A DNA stretch of 64,000 nucleotides from Ulvibacter litoralis (GTDB lineage: Bacteria; Bacteroidota; Bacteroidia; Flavobacteriales; Flavobacteriaceae). The stretch lies in assembly GCF_900102055.1 (NCBI RefSeq), contig NZ_FNBA01000002.1:186001-250000 (forward strand). Reading direction: 5' to 3'. The position numbers and the translations under genes are program-made. Position 1 is the first letter of the stretch; the number at the start of each line of letters is the position of its first letter. The notes beneath the pieces are model-generated. The model ran no database searches, was not told the DNA's origin, and worked only from the letters and a program-made list of their open reading frames with translations. Of this stretch, positions 55,058-62,747 are shown piece by piece.

Positions 55058-55784
55058 TTTTCAAGTGTTGCGTTAAACGATCAAAATCTTTTTGAGCATT
55101 GGTAAAGCCAGTTTCATCTAAAGTAAACTCACCGTACCAAACATAGTCGTACAAATACGATACTTTTTTGAAACTACTTTTTACTTCAGTGTTCTCAATT
55201 TCGTTGTAATAGTCGGAGTTGGTTTTATCAAAATGCCATGTGATGATGTTCTCAAGCGAGAGCTCTTTCAACGATTTTAAGTACATATACCGAATTGCTA
55301 AGCGATAGTTTTTCTGCGCTAACGCATCAGCGATATACGCATCTAAATCGACACTTTCAATGTGTTCTTCTTTAATGGTTAAGGGAGAAATAGCAGCCGA
55401 CTTACGGTTAAAAAAGCTAGAAACATCGTTTCCAAGAAACATTTTCAGAATAAAATAACCCACTAAAACGGCAAGCAATAGATAGACTAAAAACTCAAGT
55501 ACATCGTACACTTCTGGACTTAATTCTACACCGAATAAATTTTCTAATTTTTTGAAAAACCACGAAAGGGCACGCGCTAAAAAGTTTTGTGTTTCACCTT
55601 CAACTTCGTCGTACTTAAAATCGGCACCATTGTACTTAGACGCTAAATCTTCAGAAAAAGACTTTTCAACAAAAGGGTCTGTATTGGTTGCGACCGTAAT
55701 GGAGTCTTGAGGCAGTTCTTGCCCAGCGAATCCTTTCAGAAAAATAAAAAATACTATGAAATTAAATTTATTCACCCGCTCCAA
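55047..55784 (-). CDS. DUF4129 membrane protein
   Basis: A 245-aa protein with N-terminal signal sequence (about 1-20), an exported region, a membrane helix (about 95-118) and the DUF4129 domain (YRLAIRYMYLKSLKELSLEN, NSDYYNEIENTEVKSSFKK, YVWYGEFTLDE). DUF4129 proteins occur in MoxR-DUF58 operons and in transglutaminase clusters. It overlaps both neighbours (11 bp and 17 bp). Confidence 0.88.
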   Translation of the reverse strand: MERVNKFNFIVFFIFLKGFAGQELPQDSITVATNTDPFVEKSFSEDLASKYNGADFKYDEVEGETQNFLARALSWFFKKLENLFGVELSPEVYDVLEFLVYLLLAVLVGYFILKMFLGNDVSSFFNRKSAAISPLTIKEEHIESVDLDAYIADALAQKNYRLAIRYMYLKSLKELSLENIITWHFDKTNSDYYNEIENTEVKSSFKKVSYLYDYVWYGEFTLDETGFTNAQKDFDRLTQHLKNAR

Positions 55785-56691
55785 TTTGATCGATTCGGTT
55801 GCGCATATTCTCGTTGTAGGTTTCTTCGTAAAGTGAAAAATAAAGGATTCCGTTTACAAATTGTGCCAACGATTGGTTAAATGAATACAGCACTAACACT
55901 AAGGTTAATGTAAGTGTCCAAATCACTTTTGCAACAGGCGATTCGGCTAAATCAATTCCATTTTCGATGGAGTGGAAAGCGTAAATTCCAATAAGAACTC
56001 CAGGAATCATAAGTACTACAAGGAGAAGAATTCCTAGTAACATTCCCACCACTAAGTTAACAAGCACGCTTTTCCAGTAGTATAATTTGATGAGTTTGAA
56101 TCCTTCGGAAAGTGCATCGGACACGCTTAATTTTTGAGATAGCATTGCCATAAACGATACGCCCATCCAAGCTGTGAATGAAAGCATTAATAAATAGTAC
56201 GCTAACGATCCGATAAGTGGAATGATGGAAAGCACCATACCGGCTATAAAAACACCCACATAAATAACAATGAGTAGTAAAATGAACAAAATAATATTTC
56301 CTAAATTATCGGAAACCAATTTCCAAACTTGCTTTTTTTCAATGGTAGGAGTTTCATTTTTTTCGTAGTGAATCATATACGAAGCGGCAAGACTGTAATT
56401 GAGAACAGCGGTAGCTAAAAACAAAATAAAGAAAGCGATACCTCCAATTCCTAAGTACAATGCACTGTCAATTTCTGTCGATGCATTTCCGTAAGTACTT
56501 GAATCGTACATGCCAACAAAGCCTGTAACTAACAAATAACTAACGCCTAAAAAGCCTAAAATAAAAAGCCCGTTGTAACTGATAAAAATATTTAAAAAAG
56601 AGGTTAAGTTCTTTTTGAAAAATTCAAAATAGATTGAAATCGTATCTCCAAGGTCTCTTCGTTGTTTAAGTTCAATGTGATCTTGCTGCAT
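55768..56691 (-). CDS. multi-pass membrane protein of the MoxR operon
   Basis: A 307-aa protein with six or so membrane helices and no clear family to me; it has the general look of the DUF975/glycerophosphodiester phosphodiesterase membrane-domain class (long helices with G/A-rich interiors, e.g. LSIIPLIGSLAYYLLMLSF). It overlaps the SpoIIM-like gene by 20 bp and the DUF4129 gene by 17 bp, so it is a fixed part of the operon. Confidence 0.78.
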   Translation of the reverse strand: MQQDHIELKQRRDLGDTISIYFEFFKKNLTSFLNIFISYNGLFILGFLGVSYLLVTGFVGMYDSSTYGNASTEIDSALYLGIGGIAFFILFLATAVLNYSLAASYMIHYEKNETPTIEKKQVWKLVSDNLGNIILFILLLIVIYVGVFIAGMVLSIIPLIGSLAYYLLMLSFTAWMGVSFMAMLSQKLSVSDALSEGFKLIKLYYWKSVLVNLVVGMLLGILLLVVLMIPGVLIGIYAFHSIENGIDLAESPVAKVIWTLTLTLVLVLYSFNQSLAQFVNGILYFSLYEETYNENMRNRIDQIGAGE

Positions 56692-57640
56692 ATCTTTTTG
56701 TAAGGATAATTGGATATATAATATAATAGTAAATAATGAGTGCTAAGGAACCAAAAATTATGGTCATAGCCAACCAAACGGGCATATTGCTGTAGCGAGT
56801 AATAAAACCTTCAATAAAGCCCGCAATGATAAAGAATGGGATTGTGCTTACCACAATTTTTAATCCGTCTTTAGCACCTTTCAGAAAAGAAACCCTCCTA
56901 GAGTATGTTTTTGGAAATAAAAGGCTGTTTCCCATCACCAAACCTGCACAACCAGCAATGACAATCACAGAGATTTCGATGGTTCCGTGAAGCCAAATAG
57001 ATTTTGAAGCTTCAAAAAGTAAATCTTTAGTGTAAAAGAAGGTGAAAAAAGCACCTAACATTACTCCATTTCTAAAGAGCACCCAAGCGGTTCCAATAGA
57101 GGTTATCACGCCAAATGCGTAGGCTAAAAAGGCCACTCGAATATTATTGATGGTAATTCCTAAGAAAGTTCCAATTTCACTTCCACTTTTATAAATAGCC
57201 GTAGGATCTCCCTTTTCAATATTATTAAGTGTTTCGTTTACGTATGCATCGCCCAAAATTAGCCGAACAAAACTATCGTCGTTCAAGGTGGATATAATTC
57301 CGATGCAAGTGGAAACTAAAAAGAGTAAAAAGGTGTAAAAAAGTGTCGCATGGTATTGTTTAAAGAAAAGTGGAAACTCATATTTCCAGAAACTAATCAC
57401 TCTGTTTTTACTTTCTTTTTTGTTGCTATAGATTTTTTGATGCGCTTGCGACGCTAATGAATTTAGATACTGAAGCGTTTTACTTTCTGGATAATAGGTC
57501 TGTGCATACGCCAAGTCGTTGGTTAGCTGGATGTAGTAATCAGCTAGACTATCTGGATTAATTTTTGAATTAAGCGTGATTGCTTTTTCAAATGCTATCC
57601 ATTTTTCCTTATTTTGCTTAACGAATGCTGCTTCCCGCAT
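56672..57640 (-). CDS. stage II sporulation protein M-like membrane protein
   Basis: A 322-aa protein of the SpoIIM/CorE-like family: N-terminal soluble helical part (REAAFVKQNKEKWIAFEKAI), then five to six membrane helices (DNA positions ~56700-57360; GVITSIGTAWVLFRNGVMLG, FLWLHGTIEISVIVIAGCAG-like run). Despite the name it has nothing to do with sporulation here; such proteins travel with RDD and MoxR genes in Bacteroidota. It is the first gene of the six-gene minus-strand unit, divergent from RDD with 37 bp between start codons. Confidence 0.9.
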   Translation of the reverse strand: MREAAFVKQNKEKWIAFEKAITLNSKINPDSLADYYIQLTNDLAYAQTYYPESKTLQYLNSLASQAHQKIYSNKKESKNRVISFWKYEFPLFFKQYHATLFYTFLLFLVSTCIGIISTLNDDSFVRLILGDAYVNETLNNIEKGDPTAIYKSGSEIGTFLGITINNIRVAFLAYAFGVITSIGTAWVLFRNGVMLGAFFTFFYTKDLLFEASKSIWLHGTIEISVIVIAGCAGLVMGNSLLFPKTYSRRVSFLKGAKDGLKIVVSTIPFFIIAGFIEGFITRYSNMPVWLAMTIIFGSLALIIYYYIIYPIILTKRYAARSH

Positions 57641-57677
57641 TTAAAATTTTTACTAAAGATAAACACTTACTTTTTAC

Positions 57678-58403
57678 ATGGCAAACTTAGCAATCAATAC
57701 CACACAAAACGTAAATTTAGACTATAAAATTGTAAGTGTGGGTGAGCGCATATTGGCTTTCCTAATTGATTTTCTGATTTTCACAGTTTATCTGTATGCA
57801 GTTGAATTGGTTACAAGTTTTATGGGAGCTGCCATTAGCGACCGATGGACTGTTTTTGGCTTGCAACAATTGCTATTATTGCCAGTTATGTTTTATTCGT
57901 TGTACATGCACATTCTTTTTAATGGGCGTACGGTAGGGAAAATGATTTTAAAAACTAGAGTCGTAAAAATTGATGGAAGCCCTGCACATTGGTCTAATTA
58001 TATGATTCTTTGGATGCTTCGTTTGGTCGATATTTGGATTTTCTTAGGGTCTATCGGACTCTTAACCATTCTTTTTTCTGATCGAAGACAACGCGTTGGA
58101 GACTTTGCTGCAGGTACTGTAGTGATAAGTACCAAAAATAAGGTGAAAATTACGCACACCATATTAGAAGAAATTGAAGAAGAATACGAACCTCAATTTC
58201 CAACCATCATGCGATTAACCGACAAAGATGTTCGTGTGATAAAAGAAACTTATTTAATTGCGATAAAAGGAAACGATTACAAGACACTAAATGCACTTCG
58301 GAAAAAAATAGAAAGCATTTTAGAAGTATCTTCAAAATATTACGACCGACAGTTTATCGAAACTGTTTTAAAAGATTATAACTACTATACCCAGAACATG
58401 TGA
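57678..58403 (+). CDS. RDD-family membrane protein
   Basis: A 241-aa protein with an RDD domain: R/D residues in VGERILAFLIDFLIF, then GRTVGKMILKTRVV and FSDRRQRVGDFAAGTVVIS, with three to four membrane helices, plus a helical C-terminal part. It is divergent from the SpoIIM-MoxR operon and belongs to the same conserved neighbourhood. Its last bases overlap the TRIC-like gene (ATGTGAG). Proposed roles for RDD include Na+/H+ exchange; not shown here. Confidence 0.93.
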   Translation: MANLAINTTQNVNLDYKIVSVGERILAFLIDFLIFTVYLYAVELVTSFMGAAISDRWTVFGLQQLLLLPVMFYSLYMHILFNGRTVGKMILKTRVVKIDGSPAHWSNYMILWMLRLVDIWIFLGSIGLLTILFSDRRQRVGDFAAGTVVISTKNKVKITHTILEEIEEEYEPQFPTIMRLTDKDVRVIKETYLIAIKGNDYKTLNALRKKIESILEVSSKYYDRQFIETVLKDYNYYTQNM

Positions 58404-59026
58404 GTTTATTTTTAATCATAGATATTTTAGGAACCATAGCGTTCTCAATCTCGGGAGTGCTTACAGCTTTAAAAAAGCGTATGGATCCCTTCGGAATCTT
58501 AATTATTGCCTTTGTTACTGCCGTTGGAGGAGGAACATTGCGTGATGTTTTAATAGACGCCGATATTACATGGATGCGCAACCTAACGTTTGTGTATGTA
58601 ATTTTTATCACCTTCATTGTTGCCGTTATATTCAGAAAAAAACTAGGGTATGTTCGTAAGTCTTTATTTTTATTTGATACCATCGGAATTGCCTTATACA
58701 CCATCGTAGGGGTTGAAAAAGGAATTGCGGCTGGTTTTCCGCCCATAATTTGTGTGGCACTAGGAACAATGACTGCTTGTTTTGGAGGGGTAATTCGTGA
58801 CATTCTATGTAATGAAATCCCGATTATTTTTAGAAAAGAAATTTATGCAACCGCTTGTATTCTAGGAGGTACAGCCTATTTTTTATTGATGAAAACAACG
58901 CTTACCGAAGATTGGGTTGTGGTAATTTCAGGTTCGTTGGTGATTTTAGTGCGTTTGCTAGCGGTAATCTTTAAATTATCGCTACCAAATATTTATAAGG
59001 ATCAAATAGTAATTGACAAGGAGTAA
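58400..59026 (+). CDS. TRIC-type/YicG-like cation channel
   Basis: A 208-aa protein with seven hydrophobic helices and an internal duplication typical of the bacterial TRIC/UPF0126 family: ILGTIAFSISGVLTALKK with VTAVGGGTLRDVLI in the first half, and GIALYTIVGVEKGI with TACFGGVIRDIL in the second half. It forms trimeric K+-permeable channels in known members. It starts with GTG at 58400, overlapping the RDD gene stop by 4 bp. Its 3' end faces the cyclophilin gene, 3 bp away. Confidence 0.92.
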   Translation: MSLFLIIDILGTIAFSISGVLTALKKRMDPFGILIIAFVTAVGGGTLRDVLIDADITWMRNLTFVYVIFITFIVAVIFRKKLGYVRKSLFLFDTIGIALYTIVGVEKGIAAGFPPIICVALGTMTACFGGVIRDILCNEIPIIFRKEIYATACILGGTAYFLLMKTTLTEDWVVVISGSLVILVRLLAVIFKLSLPNIYKDQIVIDKE

Positions 59027-59029
59027 GGC

Positions 59030-59770
59030 TTACTCTAGCACTTTGGCTTTAAGATAAATATTTTCTAACGGCCAGTCGCCTTCATCTCGTTTCACGCTTG
59101 CAATTTTCTCCAATACATCCATTCCTTGAATTACTTGTCCGAAAATCGTGTAGTTGCCATTAAGATGTCCGGTGGACGTTTGCGTTTCGGGACCTATAAA
59201 TATAAAAAATTCAAAAGGAGCTGTTTGTTTGTCTGGATTTTCGCGGTATTCTTTCGCACCAGAAATGGTTCCATATCTGTGTTTTCGACCCGACTGTAGT
59301 TCGGCAGGAAGCAAGTAGTCTTTTCCTATAGCAGCTCTTTTTTTAGGAGTACTTCTCAAATCACTATTTCCTCCTTGAATAATAAAATTTGGAACCACAC
59401 GATGAAAAAACGTCTCGTTAAAATATTCCTGTTTTACCAAATAAATAAAATTAGCGCGGTGTAATGGAGTATCTTCAAATAATTGAAAGGTCATATCCCC
59501 AAAGCGTGTGCTAAGCAATACTTTAGTTTCAGGATTGTCTTTTCCGTATTGGGTAAGAAATTCGACAACATTTTTTTGAGTAATTTCTGGATAGGTATTT
59601 TTCTTAGTTTCAATGTTTTCTTCGGAAGCTTCCGTAGGAATGACACTGTCTTTTAGTTGTTCTTTAACTGTTTCTTTATTCGCTTCGGAAACCTTTTTCT
59701 TATCTTCACAACTTGCAAAAAGTAGAACGGAAGCAATAACAACAAATAGAAAAGAGTTTTTAAATGACAT
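59030..59770 (-). CDS. cyclophilin-type peptidylprolyl isomerase lipoprotein
   Basis: A 246-aa lipoprotein from ATG 59770 (MSFKNSFLFVVIASVLLF, lipobox FASC near residue 21), then a charged linker and a cyclophilin domain (about 85-245; FHRVVPNFIIQGG, PFEFFIFIGPETQ). It speeds proline isomerisation of periplasmic or outer-membrane proteins. A longer frame to 59923 runs through the Nudix gene and gives no signal peptide. The start codon is one base from the Nudix start on the other strand. Confidence 0.93.
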   Translation of the reverse strand: MSFKNSFLFVVIASVLLFASCEDKKKVSEANKETVKEQLKDSVIPTEASEENIETKKNTYPEITQKNVVEFLTQYGKDNPETKVLLSTRFGDMTFQLFEDTPLHRANFIYLVKQEYFNETFFHRVVPNFIIQGGNSDLRSTPKKRAAIGKDYLLPAELQSGRKHRYGTISGAKEYRENPDKQTAPFEFFIFIGPETQTSTGHLNGNYTIFGQVIQGMDVLEKIASVKRDEGDWPLENIYLKAKVLE

Positions 59771-60405
59771 TTGAAGAGTTTGAAAAACGAGTGGCAAAAA
59801 TAGCAAAAATGAAACTTCCTGGGGAAGCCATTCAATTAAAAATGGCGCCCATCGAACGGATTTTAGAATTGAAAGCCCAAGCGCGAGAAGCCAAAACAGC
59901 CAAACAAGCTGGAGTATTGGCATTGTTTTATCCTGCTACCACCAATGAAACACATTTGGTATTAATTCTTCGGAAGACTTATAAAGGGGTACATTCTGCT
60001 CAAATATCCTTTCCAGGAGGCAAAAGAGAAGCCGAGGACGCTTCCTTGTTAGAGACCGCATTACGTGAAACGGAAGAAGAAGTAGGTGTAGACCGTACGT
60101 CAGTTTCCGTAGTAAAAGAACTCACCGAAATTTACATTCCGCCAAGCAACTTTTTTGTACAAGGCTATGTCGGAATTACAACCAAAACACCACATTTTAT
60201 TCCGCAAGAAAACGAAGTAGAGGAGATTCTTGAAATCCCGTTGTCACATTTCATGGACGATTCAATTCTTGTAACTAAAACATTATCAACTTCGTATGCT
60301 ACCAACATCGAAGTTCCTGCTTTTTTGCTAAATGGTCATGTGGTTTGGGGAGCCACAGCGATGATATTAAGTGAAGTACGTGAAATGCTAAAAGCAGTAT
60401 TGTAA
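59764..60405 (+). CDS. Nudix CoA pyrophosphatase-like hydrolase
   Basis: The 213-aa protein starts MTFEEFEKRVAKIAKMKLPG, the usual start of this flavobacterial family. It has the CoA-pyrophosphatase signature before the Nudix box (LILRKTYKGVHSAQISFPGG) and the Nudix box itself (GGKREAE to ALRETEEEVGV). It hydrolyses CoA or NUDP-type substrates to limit oxidised or excess cofactors. Its first seven bases overlap the start of the divergent cyclophilin gene. Confidence 0.93.
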   Translation: MTFEEFEKRVAKIAKMKLPGEAIQLKMAPIERILELKAQAREAKTAKQAGVLALFYPATTNETHLVLILRKTYKGVHSAQISFPGGKREAEDASLLETALRETEEEVGVDRTSVSVVKELTEIYIPPSNFFVQGYVGITTKTPHFIPQENEVEEILEIPLSHFMDDSILVTKTLSTSYATNIEVPAFLLNGHVVWGATAMILSEVREMLKAVL

Positions 60406-60510
60406 AGCTGTAATTTCGTATCTTTGCCCAATACTTAGTAGTGCTTAAAATACTACTTTGTATATTTTTGATCAAGGTCAAAATTTAATTCAATAAATAG
60501 AAATTACTAC

Positions 60511-61314
60511 ATGGGGCTTTTTAAAAGAAATCCATTTGGACATATATTATTCATTAAGCTTTGGCTTATTCGTATTCTAGGATCTTTAACACACCGAAGA
60601 TTCAAAGGGTTTAACGAGTTACAGATTGAAGGAAGTGAAATAATTAAAAACTTACCAGACACCAATGTATTGTTTGTGTCTAACCACCAAACGTATTTTG
60701 CAGATGTCGTGGCAATGTTTCACGTTTTTAACGCAAGTTTGAGCGGCAGACAAGACAGTATCAAAAACATAGGCTATTTGTGGCGCCCGAAGTTAAATCT
60801 TTATTTTGTTGCGGCTAAAGAAACCATGCAAGATGGATTGTTGCCTAAAATATTGGCGTATGCTGGTTCTGTTAGTATTGAGCGCACATGGCGTGCCGAA
60901 GGTAAAAATGTAAACCGTCAGGTAAAAATGAGTGATGTAAGTAACATCACAAAAGCATTGGACGATGGTTGGGTAATTACTTTTCCGCAGGGAACCACAA
61001 AGCCTTGGAAACCTATTAGAAGAGGTACAGCGCATCTTATTAAAAAGAATAAGCCTATTGTAGTGCCTATTGTTATTGATGGTTTTAGACGTTCTTTCGA
61101 TAAAAAAGGACTTCGTACCAAGAAAAAAGGAATTTTACAGTCTATGGAAATTAAAGCTCCGCTTGAAATAGATTACGAAAATGAATCGGTTGAATCAATT
61201 GTAGAGAAACTGGAATATGCTATCGAGCAGCATCCATCGTTCTTAAAAGTGGTTCCTTCCGAAGAAATTAAAACACAAGAAGAACTGAATAAAGAACGCG
61301 AATGGCGTTATTAA
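60511..61314 (+). CDS. PlsC-like 1-acyl-glycerol-3-phosphate acyltransferase
   Basis: A 267-aa acyltransferase with the NHxxxxD motif in SNHQTYFADVV, the substrate-binding motif FPQGTTK (FPEGT variant) and VVPIVIDGFRRSF. It transfers acyl groups to lysophosphatidic acid or a related acceptor at the inner membrane. It stands 105 bp after the Nudix gene and has its own terminator. Confidence 0.92.
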   Translation: MGLFKRNPFGHILFIKLWLIRILGSLTHRRFKGFNELQIEGSEIIKNLPDTNVLFVSNHQTYFADVVAMFHVFNASLSGRQDSIKNIGYLWRPKLNLYFVAAKETMQDGLLPKILAYAGSVSIERTWRAEGKNVNRQVKMSDVSNITKALDDGWVITFPQGTTKPWKPIRRGTAHLIKKNKPIVVPIVIDGFRRSFDKKGLRTKKKGILQSMEIKAPLEIDYENESVESIVEKLEYAIEQHPSFLKVVPSEEIKTQEELNKEREWRY

Positions 61315-61334
61315 TTTTCTAAACAGCTTCTATC

Positions 61335-61379
61335 AAAAAGCCTCTAAAATATCAATGGATACTTTAGAGGCTTTTTTTT
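61335..61379. terminator. bidirectional intrinsic terminator
   Basis: AAAAAGCCTCTAAA (61335-61348) pairs with TTTAGAGGCTTTTT (61363-61376), with more T after. It separates the acyltransferase gene (+) from the membrane protein gene (-). Confidence 0.93.
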
Positions 61380-61409
61380 AGTTGTTGGAGTTCGGATTGT
61401 AATTACATA

Positions 61410-62057
61410 CTAAACTTCAATCTTCTCCAACTCACAGTAATTGCGTTTTAAACGTTTTAAAAGGATTCCGTAGATAACACGGTAAAAAAGAATGATGAGT
61501 CCAACAAAAACAACGCTAATCACTAACTGACTTATGAAAAATACTGAAGTGAAACTTTCTTGCGGAATTGCGCCATAGCCTTCATAATTCTGAACCATTA
61601 ATTTGTATAGTTGGTCTTTCTTTGTGAAGTAAAACATGTTCACAGCTAGCATTAATAAGATAGATGCTCCTACGTTGTAAAAAACAAAGTACTTTACGGT
61701 TTTACGCGTATTTAAAATACTTCGCATTAATTCTTTAATCGTGTCTGTAACTTTTATGGAGTGATAATTTTTATAAAAAAGATAAATAAACCCTGCGAAT
61801 ATGATGTAATGCACAATATTCACCACCATGAAGGTCGTTTTTAAACCAATACTATCGTTAATTGCTTTGCTCGATTCTGGCACAAAAAAGGCTAGAATGG
61901 TCCAGAATAATAATTCACCAATGCTTATCAAGAAAATCCACTTCACAATAGAAGACGACTTTTTAAGCAACATCTTATGAATATCTGTATACGACAACTT
62001 AGGGAGCTCTTGCTCTCTAGATTGCCATTGTTTTTTTAAAAGTTCTAAGTTATCCAT
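61410..62057 (-). CDS. membrane partner protein of the ECF sigma factor
   Basis: A 215-aa protein: cytoplasmic N-terminus (MDNLELLKKQWQSREQELPK), four membrane helices (about 38-60, 73-95, 122-140, 172-198) and a basic C-terminus. The N-terminal part with L-x-x-W-x-x pattern could contact the sigma factor, as anti-sigma proteins do, but no ZAS zinc motif is visible. Its start is 6 bp after the sigma gene stop, so they are co-expressed. Anti-sigma role is inference. Confidence 0.72.
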   Translation of the reverse strand: MDNLELLKKQWQSREQELPKLSYTDIHKMLLKKSSSIVKWIFLISIGELLFWTILAFFVPESSKAINDSIGLKTTFMVVNIVHYIIFAGFIYLFYKNYHSIKVTDTIKELMRSILNTRKTVKYFVFYNVGASILLMLAVNMFYFTKKDQLYKLMVQNYEGYGAIPQESFTSVFFISQLVISVVFVGLIILFYRVIYGILLKRLKRNYCELEKIEV

Positions 62058-62063
62058 CGGGGG

Positions 62064-62558
62064 TTACGGATTTAGTATGGTTCTTAATTTCTCTTTGATT
62101 CTGTTCATCTTCACGCGTGCGTTAACTTCAGAAATTCCTAATGTTTCAGAAATTTCTCGGTATGATTTGTCTTCTAAATATAAAAACACCAATGCTTTGT
62201 CTATATCGTTTAGGCTTTTTACACCACTGTACATTAATTTTAACTGCTCTTCAACCGTATCATCGTAGGCTTCCGCAGAAATTTTAAAACTAACACCTTC
62301 AAAATCTTGTGTTTTTACGGTGCGTTTTGATTTTCGATATAAAGTAATGGCTGTATTTAAAGCCACTCGATACATCCAAGTGCTAAACTTTGAGTCCCCT
62401 CGAAATTTAGGAAATGCCTTCCATAATTGGATGGTAATCTCCTGGAACAAATCATTATGTGCATCGCTATTATTGGTGTATAATCTGCATATTTTATGCA
62501 CGATGTTCTGATTTGCTTCGAGCTGCGTTACAAAGCTATGTTCAAGTTCTTTGTTCAA
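62064..62558 (-). CDS. ECF RNA polymerase sigma factor
   Basis: The 164-aa protein has region 2 (about 10-80; DLFQEITIQLWKAFPKFRGD, FSTWMYRVALNTAI) and region 4 (about 105-160; ALVFLYLEDKSYREISETLG, ISEVNARVKMNRIKEKL). The DLFQE and W-x-A-F pieces mark it as extracytoplasmic-function type. It is first in an operon with the 215-aa membrane protein. It stands divergent to the NDH-2-like gene with 189 bp between. Confidence 0.96.
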   Translation of the reverse strand: MNKELEHSFVTQLEANQNIVHKICRLYTNNSDAHNDLFQEITIQLWKAFPKFRGDSKFSTWMYRVALNTAITLYRKSKRTVKTQDFEGVSFKISAEAYDDTVEEQLKLMYSGVKSLNDIDKALVFLYLEDKSYREISETLGISEVNARVKMNRIKEKLRTILNP

Positions 62559-62747
62559 TGAATGGTTGTTGGTTACACCATTAGTATCTAACTCCTAATG
62601 TTTGTTACAAAAGTCATAAAAATAAGCCGTTTTTATTACTTTACCACTTACAAATAGTACCTTTGTGAAAGCCTAAATGTCTAAAACTATAGGTACTCTA
62701 AAACGCTTGTAGGCTCAGTCATTTTACAAATAAAATTACGATGTCCT

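Noticed and set aside
56672-57640. Sporulation function from the SpoIIM likeness
   Set aside because: The organism type does not sporulate, and the gene is part of the MoxR/RDD neighbourhood.
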